Shown here: positions 26,540 through 34,698 of the stretch, in pieces | Layout of the letters: each line of letters starts with the position of its first letter | Position numbering within the stretch: position 1 is the stretch's first letter | From: Peteryoungia algae | Lineage (GTDB): Bacteria > Pseudomonadota > Alphaproteobacteria > Rhizobiales > Rhizobiaceae | Assembly: GCF_030369675.1 (NCBI RefSeq) | Contig: NZ_CP128477.1 | Span: 4,048,501-4,112,500, forward strand | Reading direction: 5' to 3' | Length of the DNA: 64,000 nt | The notes under the pieces: model-generated | Seen by the model: the letters and a program-made list of their open reading frames with translations, nothing else | Databases searched by the model: none | What the model was told of the DNA's origin: nothing | Translations under genes and position numbers: made by a program

Positions 26540-28771
26540 ATGAGACATGGCAACCGCAGACTGGACCTGTTGCTGGCCTTTGGCGCCGCGTCCTTCTTGA
26601 TGCTTCCCTGGTATAGGCTGGATAGCGGCTTCTTCGGCCTTGGCTGGCTCGGCGATTACCCGTTGTCGGAGCAAAGCGCGCCAGGTGTGCTTCAGCTTTT
26701 GGGTCACGGCCGCCTCTGGCTTCTTGGTGTTGTCCTCTTCTTCGGGCTCGGCTTCGCCGCCCGGTTCATCGCCGACCCGATGCGCCGTGGAGCCTTCTTC
26801 TCGGCCGCAGGCGCTGCGGGTCTCGTCTATCTCTGCCTGCAGGGACTCGCGGTTGGCTTCTCCGGCTGGACCTGGGCGATTAGCGAAACCCTTTTCGGAC
26901 CACTCTCCGACGGTCAGGCCTCCATGGGCGCCGGTGCCGTCACCATGGCGATCGTCTTCGTGCTCATGTTCGCCTTCGGCCTTGTCGAGCGTGGGGTCAT
27001 GAAGGGTGACGCCTTCGTCGTCGGTTCGATCTCGCTGCTCGTGTTTCTGGTCTTTGTGTTCGTTTTCTATCCGATTGGCAGCATGCTCGTCGCTGCCGTC
27101 CAGGATTTCGACGGTTCCTTCAAACCGGACGGTTTCATCCGCAATCTGCAGGATCCGGGTATCTGGAGCCTCAGCTGCCTGATTGGCGACGGACGCTGTG
27201 GCGTCGCCTGGCGCACCTTCACGCTTGCCATCATGACGGCGTCTGCCTCCACTCTGCTGGGCTTGGCCTTCGCGCTCGTCGCGACCCGCACCCGCTTCCC
27301 ATTCAAGAAGGGTCTGCGCCTTCTGACCGTTCTGCCGATCATCACGCCACCCTTCGTCATCGGTCTTGCGCTCGTGCTGCTCTTTGGCCGGGCGGGCGTT
27401 GTCACCGAAGCCCTGTCGAGCCTCTTCGGCATCGAACCGGGGCGCTGGCTCTATGGCCTGACAGGCATCTGGATCGCCCAGGTCCTGTCCTTCACCCCGA
27501 TCTCGTTCCTTGTCCTGATCGGCGTTGTCGAGGGCGTCAGTCCCTCGATGGAGGAAGCCTCGCAGACACTGCGTGCCGACCGCTGGCGCACCTTCTGGCG
27601 CGTCTCGCTGCCCCTGATGAAGCCGGGTCTCGCCAATGCCTTCCTGATCGGCTTCATCGAGAGCATGGCCGACTTCGGCAATCCGCTGGTGCTCGGCGGC
27701 AGCAATGGCGTGCTCTCGACCGAAATTTTCTTCGCCGTGGTCGGCTCGCAGAACGATCCATCCCGCGCGGCTGTCCTCGCGCTTGTCCTCCTGTTCTTCA
27801 CCCTGTCGGCCTTTCTCGCCCAGCGCGTCTGGCTGTCCGGCAAGAATTTCGCCACCGTCACCGGCAAGGGGGACAGCGGCGCTCATATCGCCCTGCCGCG
27901 CAGCATCTCCATCGGCGTGCATGCGATCGTGATCCCGTGGATGGTCTTCACCGTCGTCGTCTACGGCATGATCCTCGTCGGGGGCTTCGTCACCACCTGG
28001 GGCCTGGACAACACGCTGACCCTCGAACACTACGCCCGCGCGTTTTCCGTGAGCATCCAGAACGGTTCGATCGCCTGGACGGGTGTCGCCTGGAATTCTT
28101 TCTGGACGACCATGGAGATTGCCCTCATCTCCGCGCCGCTGACGGCGGCCGTCGGCTTGCTCACCGCCTACATCATCGTCCGGCAGAAGTTCGCCGGCCG
28201 GAACCTCTTCGAGTTCGCCCTGATGATGAGCTTTGCCATTCCCGGAACGGTCATCGGCGTCAGCTACATCATGGCCTTCAACCTGCCGCCGCTTGAAATG
28301 ACGGGCTCGGCACTGATCCTGATCGCCTGCTTCGTTTTCCGCAACATGCCGGTCGGCGTGCGCGGCGGGATCGCGGCGATGAGCCAGCTCGACAAGAGCC
28401 TGGATGAAGCCTCGCTGACGCTGCGGGCCGACAGCTTCCGCACGGTGCGCAAGATCATCCTCCCGCTCTTGAGGCCGGCCATCACCGCTGCACTCGTCTA
28501 TTCCTTCGTGCGGGCCATCACCTCGATCAGCGCTGTGATCTTCCTGGTCAGCGCCGAACACAACATGGCGACCTCCTACATCGTCGGCCTCGTCGAAAAC
28601 GGCGAATACGGGGTGGCAATCGCCTATTCCTCGATGCTGATCGTCGTGATGATCACGGTCATTGCCGGCTTCCAGCTCCTTGTCGGCGAACGCAAGCTTC
28701 GCCGCGAAAATCGTGTTGCCGGTCTCGGCAACAACAATCCCGTTCCTCTCGGTCAGGAGAAAACCGCATGA
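26540..28771 (+). CDS. ABC transporter permease, two fused transmembrane domains
   Basis: A protein of 743 aa. The N-terminal ~150 residues hold four extra helices. Two BPD_transp_1 domains follow, each with its EAA coupling loop (EEASQTLRADRWRTFWRVSLP and DEASLTLRADSFRTVRKIILP). One gene therefore supplies both membrane halves, as in AfuB/FbpB-type importers. The start at 26540 has GAGG seven bases upstream; an ATG at 26528 has none. It overlaps the ATPase gene by ATGA. Confidence 0.92.
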   Translation: MRHGNRRLDLLLAFGAASFLMLPWYRLDSGFFGLGWLGDYPLSEQSAPGVLQLLGHGRLWLLGVVLFFGLGFAARFIADPMRRGAFFSAAGAAGLVYLCLQGLAVGFSGWTWAISETLFGPLSDGQASMGAGAVTMAIVFVLMFAFGLVERGVMKGDAFVVGSISLLVFLVFVFVFYPIGSMLVAAVQDFDGSFKPDGFIRNLQDPGIWSLSCLIGDGRCGVAWRTFTLAIMTASASTLLGLAFALVATRTRFPFKKGLRLLTVLPIITPPFVIGLALVLLFGRAGVVTEALSSLFGIEPGRWLYGLTGIWIAQVLSFTPISFLVLIGVVEGVSPSMEEASQTLRADRWRTFWRVSLPLMKPGLANAFLIGFIESMADFGNPLVLGGSNGVLSTEIFFAVVGSQNDPSRAAVLALVLLFFTLSAFLAQRVWLSGKNFATVTGKGDSGAHIALPRSISIGVHAIVIPWMVFTVVVYGMILVGGFVTTWGLDNTLTLEHYARAFSVSIQNGSIAWTGVAWNSFWTTMEIALISAPLTAAVGLLTAYIIVRQKFAGRNLFEFALMMSFAIPGTVIGVSYIMAFNLPPLEMTGSALILIACFVFRNMPVGVRGGIAAMSQLDKSLDEASLTLRADSFRTVRKIILPLLRPAITAALVYSFVRAITSISAVIFLVSAEHNMATSYIVGLVENGEYGVAIAYSSMLIVVMITVIAGFQLLVGERKLRRENRVAGLGNNNPVPLGQEKTA

Positions 28772-29826
28772 TCACCGTCAAAGCCGGATCCGTCACGTTC
28801 CAGAATGTCCGCAAGACCTTCGGTGCCTTCACCGCCATTCACGACCTTTCCCTCACCATCGAGCCGGGGACCTTGGTGACCCTGCTCGGGCCCTCCGGTT
28901 GCGGCAAGACGACAACATTGCGGATGCTGGCAGGTCTGGAACATCCGACATCCGGAAAGATCCTGATCGGTGGCAAGGATGTCACCATGCTGCCCGCCAA
29001 CGAACGCGACGTCTCGATGGTCTTCCAGTCCTATGCGCTTTTTCCGCACATGACCTCGCTCGAAAACGTTGCCTATGGCCTGCAGTCGTCCGGCTTGGCC
29101 AAGAAGGAAGCGCGTGAGAAGGCCGAAGAGGGTCTCAAGCTTGTGGGCCTCGCCGCTATGGGGCACCGGCTTCCGGCAGAGCTTTCGGGTGGTCAGCAGC
29201 AGCGTGTCGCTGTCGCCCGTGCTCTGGTTCTGGAGCCGCAGGTGCTGCTGCTCGACGAGCCGCTTTCCAATCTCGATGCACGTCTGAGGCGTCGTGTCCG
29301 CACCGAAATCCGCGATCTCCAGCAGCGTCTCGGCTTTACCGCCGTCTACGTCACCCATGACCAGGACGAGGCACTCGCTGTCTCGGACCGGATCATCGTG
29401 ATGAAGGACGGCGAGATCGCGCAGTCGGGTGCGCCGCGTGAACTCTACGAAGCGCCGGCCTCGCCTTTCATCGCCGATTTCATGGGGGAGGCGAATGTGC
29501 TGCCCTGCGAGGTCGTGCAGTCCGATGGCAGCGAAGTCCTGGTGCGTGTCAGCAATCTCGAGCATCGGCTGCAGTCCAAAGCGGGCCAGGGCCCAGCCAA
29601 ACTTGCAGTCCGCCCCGATTCCATCCGGATCGGCTCTGCCGGCGCAGACGGCCTGAAGGGACGCATCCTTCACTCTGCCTATCTCGGCGGCCACGTCGAA
29701 TACGAGGTCGAAACCGATGTCGGAACGCTTTTTGTGATCGATCACGATGTCGATCATGCCCATGCCGCCACGAGCGACGTCACACTGGCGTTCAAGAACC
29801 GTGGCATTGCCGTCATCAGCGGCTGA
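28768..29826 (+). CDS. ABC transporter ATP-binding protein (AfuC-like)
   Basis: A protein of 352 aa with Walker A GPSGCGKTT (41-49), Q-loop VFQSYALFPHM, signature LSGGQQQR, Walker B LLLDEP and switch His in YVTHDQDEA, followed by a TOBE-type domain of about 110 residues. It energises import through the fused permease. The start overlaps the permease stop. The Q-loop spacing and TOBE domain fit the spermidine/Fe/sugar-phosphate subfamily. Confidence 0.94.
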   Translation: MITVKAGSVTFQNVRKTFGAFTAIHDLSLTIEPGTLVTLLGPSGCGKTTTLRMLAGLEHPTSGKILIGGKDVTMLPANERDVSMVFQSYALFPHMTSLENVAYGLQSSGLAKKEAREKAEEGLKLVGLAAMGHRLPAELSGGQQQRVAVARALVLEPQVLLLDEPLSNLDARLRRRVRTEIRDLQQRLGFTAVYVTHDQDEALAVSDRIIVMKDGEIAQSGAPRELYEAPASPFIADFMGEANVLPCEVVQSDGSEVLVRVSNLEHRLQSKAGQGPAKLAVRPDSIRIGSAGADGLKGRILHSAYLGGHVEYEVETDVGTLFVIDHDVDHAHAATSDVTLAFKNRGIAVISG

Positions 29827-29858
29827 AACCGATTTCAGAAAGTTCAAGGATAAAGAGA

Positions 29859-30662
29859 ATGACGGTAAATGATACGGCGCTTGCAGCGCGTTTCTCCCTG
29901 GCCAGGACGCTGGCAGCCGAAGCGGGGGCTATGGCGCTCGACTATTTCAACCGGCGCGATACGCTGGTGATCGAAACGAAGCGCGATCTTCAGGACGTGG
30001 TGTCCATCGCCGACCGCAACGTGGAGACATTCCTCAAGACGCGTGTTGCTGAAATCTATGCGAATGACGGGTTCCTGGGAGAGGAGTTCGGCCATGACGA
30101 AGGCACCTCCGGTTTCACTTGGGTCGTTGATCCAATCGACGGCACGGCCCCCTTCGTCAACGGCATGCCCACCTGGTGTGTCTCCGTCGCCATCGTTCGC
30201 GATGGTGAACCGGTCGTCGGCGTGATCCACGTGCCCTGCTCGGATGAGCTTTACGCCGCGGCCCTCGGTTTCGGTGCGACGCTGAATGACCAGCCCCTGC
30301 GTCTCGATCCCACCCGCAATTTGCAGAATGCGATGACGGGGATCGGCTGCAACAACTACGTCACACCCGAACGCGTCGGCGCCATTATCGCCGGCCTGAT
30401 GGAGCGTGGCGGCAACTTCATCCGCAACGGGTCGGGTGCACTGATGCTCGCCTATGTCGCCGCTGGTCGCCTGGTTGGGTACTATGAGCCCCACATGCGC
30501 GCCTGGGACTGTATGGCGGGTTTCTGCCTGGTGCGCGAAGCCGGCGGCAAGAACCTTCACTTCCCGGGCGCGGGCGCCGAGTTCCTGAACGGGCATCCGG
30601 TGCTCGCCGCCAACCCGTCATGTTATGACGAACTCCTGCAGCTTCACACGAGCAATCTGTGA
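29859..30662 (+). CDS. Inositol monophosphatase-family phosphatase
   Basis: A protein of 267 aa with the metal motifs of the family: GEEFG, VDPIDGT and WDCMAGFCLVREAGG. The family removes phosphate from inositol phosphates, histidinol phosphate, 3'-nucleotides or fructose bisphosphate; the shorter loops and TWCVSVAIV segment are nearest the HisN/inositol branch. It is 32 bp after the ATPase gene, with its own AAGGA ribosome site, in the same operon. This suggests that the importer brings in a phosphate ester that is dephosphorylated in the cytoplasm. Confidence 0.9.
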   Translation: MTVNDTALAARFSLARTLAAEAGAMALDYFNRRDTLVIETKRDLQDVVSIADRNVETFLKTRVAEIYANDGFLGEEFGHDEGTSGFTWVVDPIDGTAPFVNGMPTWCVSVAIVRDGEPVVGVIHVPCSDELYAAALGFGATLNDQPLRLDPTRNLQNAMTGIGCNNYVTPERVGAIIAGLMERGGNFIRNGSGALMLAYVAAGRLVGYYEPHMRAWDCMAGFCLVREAGGKNLHFPGAGAEFLNGHPVLAANPSCYDELLQLHTSNL

Positions 30663-30683
30663 CACCCATGCGGTCCCGCTGAC

Positions 30684-30717
30684 CGTTGCGGCGAGGCGTG
30701 CTCCGCCTGCCGCAACG
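30684..30717. terminator. Bidirectional hairpin between convergent genes
   Basis: A 14-bp stem with one bulged base (CGTTGCGGCgAGGCG pairing with CGCCTGCCGCAACG) and a 5-base loop lies between the phosphatase and the convergent EamA gene. No T tract on either side. Confidence 0.6.
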
Positions 30718-30741
30718 TCTCGCCCGCCGCTCCGCCCATGC

Positions 30742-31641
30742 TCAAAGGCGTTGCGCTCTGTACCCCCGGACTGAAGACCACTGGATCAGCCCGACACCGG
30801 CCAGAATCGAGACAAGTGCGATATATCCCGAAAGCGGGATCGTCTCACCCACGAGCGCCACGCCGATCAGGAGAGCCACGACCGGCGGTACGTAAGTGAC
30901 GCTGGACGCAGCCAGCGCACCGAGAGTCTCGACGATGTGGTAGTAGGCGACATAGGCCAGACCCGTGCCGCAAAGGCCAAGACCGAGGATCAGCCCTGCG
31001 GCTGCGCGATGGTCATCGAACACGGCGCCAATTCCCTGCAACGGTGTCACAAGTGCCAGAAGCACCATGCCGATACCAATCTGCCATGTCGTCAGGGCTG
31101 CGGCCGGAAGCTTCAGCGGGCTGATGAACTTGCGTGCATAGACGAAGGAACAGCCGACACTGAGCGATCCGCCGATCATCCAGCCGATGCCGTCAATGTC
31201 GATCTGTCCCGTTGCGGACCACGGTTGCGCGACCAGAAGCACGCCAAGAAAGCCGAGGACCAACCCTGCCATCTTTCCCCTGCCAAGCGGCTCCTCGCGC
31301 AGGAACAGGAAGGCGCAGACGAGCGTGAAAAGAGGGATCGCCCCGCTGAGCATGCCCGCAACACCTGAGGGCAGAAGCACCGTTCCACGGGCGAATGCAT
31401 AGTAGTAGAGCGCAGTTGCGAGCAGCGCCATGATGACGAAGTGGTGGCCGTGGCGAAGCTGGCTCCATCTCAGATCGCCCCGCCAGAGCGCGTAGACGAC
31501 GACGGGAATGAAGCCGAAGATGACGCGCAACAGCGTGATCTGCACCGGCGTGATATGGAGAGCCGCCCATTTGACGAAGATGAAGTTGCTCCCCCACACA
31601 AGCCCGAGAAAGCAGAAGGCGACAAGTGCAGAATTCCTCAT
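30742..31641 (-). CDS. EamA/DMT-family transporter
   Basis: A protein of 299 aa with ten helices in two EamA repeats (GLVWGSNFIFVKWA opening the first, GSLSVGCSFVYARKF the second). It is the size of RhaT/YedA-like metabolite exporters. The substrate is unknown. It begins four bases after the stop of the SDR gene, so both form a unit divergent from the LysR gene and are probably controlled by it. Confidence 0.9.
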   Translation of the reverse strand: MRNSALVAFCFLGLVWGSNFIFVKWAALHITPVQITLLRVIFGFIPVVVYALWRGDLRWSQLRHGHHFVIMALLATALYYYAFARGTVLLPSGVAGMLSGAIPLFTLVCAFLFLREEPLGRGKMAGLVLGFLGVLLVAQPWSATGQIDIDGIGWMIGGSLSVGCSFVYARKFISPLKLPAAALTTWQIGIGMVLLALVTPLQGIGAVFDDHRAAAGLILGLGLCGTGLAYVAYYHIVETLGALAASSVTYVPPVVALLIGVALVGETIPLSGYIALVSILAGVGLIQWSSVRGYRAQRL

Positions 31642-31645
31642 CGAA

Positions 31646-32350
31646 TTATACGGACCTCGTCACGCCGCCATCGACACGAATGTTCTGGCCGGTGATGTAG
31701 GCCGCACCATCCGAGGCGAGGAACGAAACGGTCGCCGCAATCTCCTCGCTTGTGCCGTAGCGCTTCATCGGCACGCTGTCGCGCCGTTCCTCGGTGGCCG
31801 GAAGGCTGTCGATCCAGCCCGGCAGGACATTGTTCATGCGGATGCCTTCTGCGGCATAGGTGTCGGCAAACACCTTGGAGAAGGAGGCAAGGCCCGCCCG
31901 GGCGACGGCGGATGTCGGAAACATCGCGCTCGGCTCGAACGCCCAGGTGGTGGAAATGTTGATGATGGAGCCGGATTTCTGGCGCTGCATGATAGGCGTC
32001 ACCAATCTGGTCGGACGCACCGCGTTCAGGAAGTAGACATCGATCCCGGCATGCCAGTCCTCGTCGGTGATTTCGAGGATCGGCTTCCTCGGGCCGTGGC
32101 CGGCACTGTTGACCAGAACATCGATGCGGCCCCAACGGTCCATGGTGCCGTCGATCAGCCGCTTGAGGTCGTCGTTCGACTGGTTCGAACCCGTAACTCC
32201 CAGGCCGCCGAGTTCCTGCGCCAGCGCTTCGCCCTTGCCCGACGACGACAGGATGGCCACTTTGAACCCATCAGCGGCCAGACGTCGGGCTGATGCCGCC
32301 CCCATACCGGAGCCGCCAGCAACCACCACCGCCACTTTTCCTGCAGACAT
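31646..32350 (-). CDS. SDR-fold protein lacking the usual Tyr-Lys pair
   Basis: A protein of 234 aa with a Rossmann start (VVVAGGSGMGAASARRLA), NSAGHG and the C-terminal GQNIRVDGG expected for short-chain dehydrogenases. Where YxxxK should stand the sequence is FPTSAVARAG: neither Tyr nor Lys is present, and the upstream Ser is part of NISTTWAF. Either a non-classical SDR branch with another mechanism, or a non-catalytic protein. A typical GGSGMG cofactor loop remains, so it should still bind a nucleotide. First gene of the unit with the EamA transporter. Confidence 0.85.
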   Translation of the reverse strand: MSAGKVAVVVAGGSGMGAASARRLAADGFKVAILSSSGKGEALAQELGGLGVTGSNQSNDDLKRLIDGTMDRWGRIDVLVNSAGHGPRKPILEITDEDWHAGIDVYFLNAVRPTRLVTPIMQRQKSGSIINISTTWAFEPSAMFPTSAVARAGLASFSKVFADTYAAEGIRMNNVLPGWIDSLPATEERRDSVPMKRYGTSEEIAATVSFLASDGAAYITGQNIRVDGGVTRSV

Positions 32351-32397
32351 GTCGATCTCCTTCGTTGGAATTTGCGTTATCTGTTCACGGTGATAGC

Positions 32398-32438
32398 ATG
32401 ATGCGAAAGCGCAAACGAACCAGAACGAAGCGCATCAT
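32398..32438. promoter_or_regulatory. Inverted repeat between SDR and LysR genes
   Basis: ATGATGCG (32398-32405) and CGCATCAT (32431-32438) are perfect 8-bp inverted repeats 25 bases apart, in the 107-bp divergent region. The position fits the binding region of the LysR-type regulator or a promoter-overlapping operator. Confidence 0.45.
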
Positions 32439-32457
32439 CCAGTAGAAAAACTATTCA

Positions 32458-33342
32458 ATGGCTGACGATACAAGGCGGCTTCCTCCCCTCAATGCGCTCC
32501 GGGCCTTCGAAGCGGCATCGCGACATCTGAACTTTCGGCTAGCTGCTGAAGAACTCGGGGTGACGCAAGGCGCGGTGGCCCAGCAGGTCCGCGGTCTTGA
32601 AGCGGTCCTGGGGCTGAAACTCTTCGACCGCCGTGCAAGGACAATCGCGCTTACCGAACCGGGGAGAAGCTACGTCAGCAATATCAGCCGTGCTTTCGAG
32701 CTGATCTCTGACGCGACCGACGCTCTGAAGCCTGAACCCCGCCACCTGACCATCAGCGTCACACCAACCTTTGCATCGCGCTGGCTGATCCCGCGATTGC
32801 CGGACTTCACGGAAGCGCACCCCGATATCGACCTGCGAATCCTCGCGACGGATCGGATCTCCAATTTCCAGACGGATGCGGTAGATCTGGCCGTGCGCTA
32901 CGGCCGGCCGCCTTTCGGCCCAGGCCTCGTTGCCGACCTTCTGTTCGAGCAGGTGCTCGTTGCGGTAGCCAGTCCGCTGCTGATCGACAAGCTGGGACCA
33001 CCCAATGATCTCGACAACCTCAGGCACTATGCGCTCTTGCATGATTCCCATGATCTTTGGCCGCAATATCTGGAGGCCGCCTTTCCGACTGGTTCGGTCG
33101 CAACGGGCAAGAACATCCGGTTCAACCAGACCTCTTTGGCCATTGAGGCGGCAGTGGCCGGACAGGGCCTTGCTCTCGCCAGCCTCTTTTTCGTGAGGCA
33201 TGACCTGGAGTCGCGTCGCCTTGTCCAGCCGCTGAAGGAAGAGTTGAGGGTCGGCGCGGATTTCTATCTCGTTTCCCCGCGAAAACCCCGTTATCCGGCG
33301 GCGGTCCGGGAGGTTCGAGAGTGGATGAACGCACGCCGTTGA
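32458..33342 (+). CDS. LysR-family regulator, GcvA-like
   Basis: A protein of 294 aa. N-terminal winged helix (LPPLNALRAFEAASRHLNF, ELGVTQGAVAQQVRGLE, LFDRRARTIALTEPGR) is the GcvA/AmpR sub-type; the rest is a periplasmic-binding-like effector domain (TFASRWLIPRLPDF). It is divergent from the SDR-EamA pair, 107 bp apart, the usual arrangement for a LysR protein and its target. Confidence 0.92.
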   Translation: MADDTRRLPPLNALRAFEAASRHLNFRLAAEELGVTQGAVAQQVRGLEAVLGLKLFDRRARTIALTEPGRSYVSNISRAFELISDATDALKPEPRHLTISVTPTFASRWLIPRLPDFTEAHPDIDLRILATDRISNFQTDAVDLAVRYGRPPFGPGLVADLLFEQVLVAVASPLLIDKLGPPNDLDNLRHYALLHDSHDLWPQYLEAAFPTGSVATGKNIRFNQTSLAIEAAVAGQGLALASLFFVRHDLESRRLVQPLKEELRVGADFYLVSPRKPRYPAAVREVREWMNARR

Positions 33343-33696
33343 AGGCATCAGGCCTTTCGCCGATGAGTTCGCCACCACCTGATAGTCTCTGACGGAGTGA
33401 AAAGCGGCGCATCGGGGAATTTTTTGTCTCGACCTGGCCGACCGATCTGCAGACGCGGTCATCAAAACCCGGGCGAAGCGCCGTGGTAAGGCGCCGCACA
33501 GTTCGCGCGGACGGCGTCGACGTGAGAGGCTGGCACGCCATTCTTCAACAGATTTGGGCCTCCGTCATCCGCACGCGCGGCTGCATGCGAAACGCTGCAT
33601 CCAGATCCGGCTAGAAACAGGGTTGACAGACAGTTTGGATCGTTCCATAAAAATTGGAACGATCCAAGTTGTGTTGGAATGTGGAAGGAAATGCGA
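33343..33696. other. Intergenic region with promoter and double operator
   Basis: A 354-bp gap between the LysR gene and the Gfo/Idh/MocA gene. The first 250 bp show no gene or clear structure apart from a T6 run at 33420-33426. The last 75 bp hold a strong promoter and a palindromic operator, listed separately. Confidence 0.6.
33623..33667 (+). promoter_or_regulatory. Promoter with paired LacI-type operators
   Basis: TTGACA at 33623-33628 and CATAAA 17 bases on make a sigma-70-type promoter. Around the -10, TTGGATCGTTCCA (33635-33647) and TGGAACGATCCAA (33655-33667) form a perfect 13-bp inverted repeat with a 7-base spacer. Each arm is itself a near palindrome centred on CG (TGGAnCGnTCCA), the hallmark of LacI/GalR operators. 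It lies 30 bp before the dehydrogenase start and should repress the whole downstream catabolic operon. Confidence 0.75.
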
Positions 33697-34698
33697 ATGC
33701 GGTGGGCGTTGATCGGAGCCAGCACAATTGCGCGTCAGTACATGGTCGGCGCCATTCGCGCTGGGCATGGCGAGATATCGCATGTGTTGAGCGCATCGGC
33801 GGAGAGGGCCGGAACCTTTGCCGCTGCGCATCACATCCCGAACTTCGGAAGTGATCTGGAGGAGATTCTTGCAGATCCAGACATCGACGCAGTCTACATT
33901 TCCACCACCAACGAAAAGCATCTGTCTCAGGCCTTCGCAGCCGTGAAGGCCGTCAAGCATGTGCTGTGCGAGAAGCCCCTGGCGCTCACGCTGGAGGATG
34001 CGGTTGCCATGGTGCGCGCCGCTGACGAAGCAGGGGTTGTCTTCGCGACGAACCACCACCTGCGTTGCTCAGGAAGTCATCGTGCCGTGCGTGCGCTGAT
34101 CGCGTCCGGCAGGATCGGCCGGGTGCTTTCCCTGCGCCTGCATCATGCCGTCCATTTACCGCCGCATCTTCAAGGGTGGCGCATCAACGCTCCGGATGCC
34201 GGCGGCGGGGTCATTCCCGACATCACTGTTCACGATGCCGATGTCGCCCGCTTCCTGCTCGGGGAAGATCCCGTTGCGGTCGTGGCGCAGATGGCAAGCT
34301 CTGGCCTGGGTGAGGGCGTCGAGGACTCGGCAATGTCCGTGTGGACCATGCCGTCGGGTGCCATGGTGATGAGCCATGAGAGCTTTACGCATCCCTTCGC
34401 GGGCTCTGGCCTCGAGGTGCACGGCACGGATGGGTCGATCTTCGCCCGGGATGTCATGACCCAAAACCCGATTGGCTTGGTCGATTTGGTCACCGCTTCC
34501 GGACGGGAGGCAATCGAATTCGAGAAGCACGATTTGTACGAGGAGGGCGTGCGCCGCTTTCATGCTGCCGTGGCTGGTGAGGGTGAACCGGCGGCAACCG
34601 GCCTCGATGGGGTGAAGTCACTCGCCGTAGCGCTCGCCGTGCGTGATGCCGCAATCCGGGGCGTACGGGTTGACGTCAACTATGGAGGTCTGGTTTGA
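33697..34698 (+). CDS. Gfo/Idh/MocA-family dehydrogenase
   Basis: A protein of 333 aa with an N-terminal Rossmann fold (RWALIGASTIARQYM), the conserved CEKPLALT motif (the Lys of the EKP motif) and a C-terminal alpha/beta domain with GGGVIPDITVHDAD, whose Asp and His are the usual substrate-site residues. It oxidises a sugar, inositol or related alcohol with NAD(P). The start at 33697 has AAGGA seven bases upstream; 33691 and 33679 are alternatives. First gene of the operon with CoA-transferase, hydratase and aldehyde dehydrogenase. Confidence 0.9.
   Translation: MRWALIGASTIARQYMVGAIRAGHGEISHVLSASAERAGTFAAAHHIPNFGSDLEEILADPDIDAVYISTTNEKHLSQAFAAVKAVKHVLCEKPLALTLEDAVAMVRAADEAGVVFATNHHLRCSGSHRAVRALIASGRIGRVLSLRLHHAVHLPPHLQGWRINAPDAGGGVIPDITVHDADVARFLLGEDPVAVVAQMASSGLGEGVEDSAMSVWTMPSGAMVMSHESFTHPFAGSGLEVHGTDGSIFARDVMTQNPIGLVDLVTASGREAIEFEKHDLYEEGVRRFHAAVAGEGEPAATGLDGVKSLAVALAVRDAAIRGVRVDVNYGGLV

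Noticed and set aside
26522..28561. A 679-codon open frame antisense to the ABC permease
   Set aside because: Very rich in Asp, Glu, Arg and His with no domain; it mirrors the codon bias of the real permease on the other strand.
24307..29826. Ferric iron transporter
   Set aside because: The usual annotation of this family, but the phosphatase and the AfuA likeness fit a phosphate ester better; not excluded.
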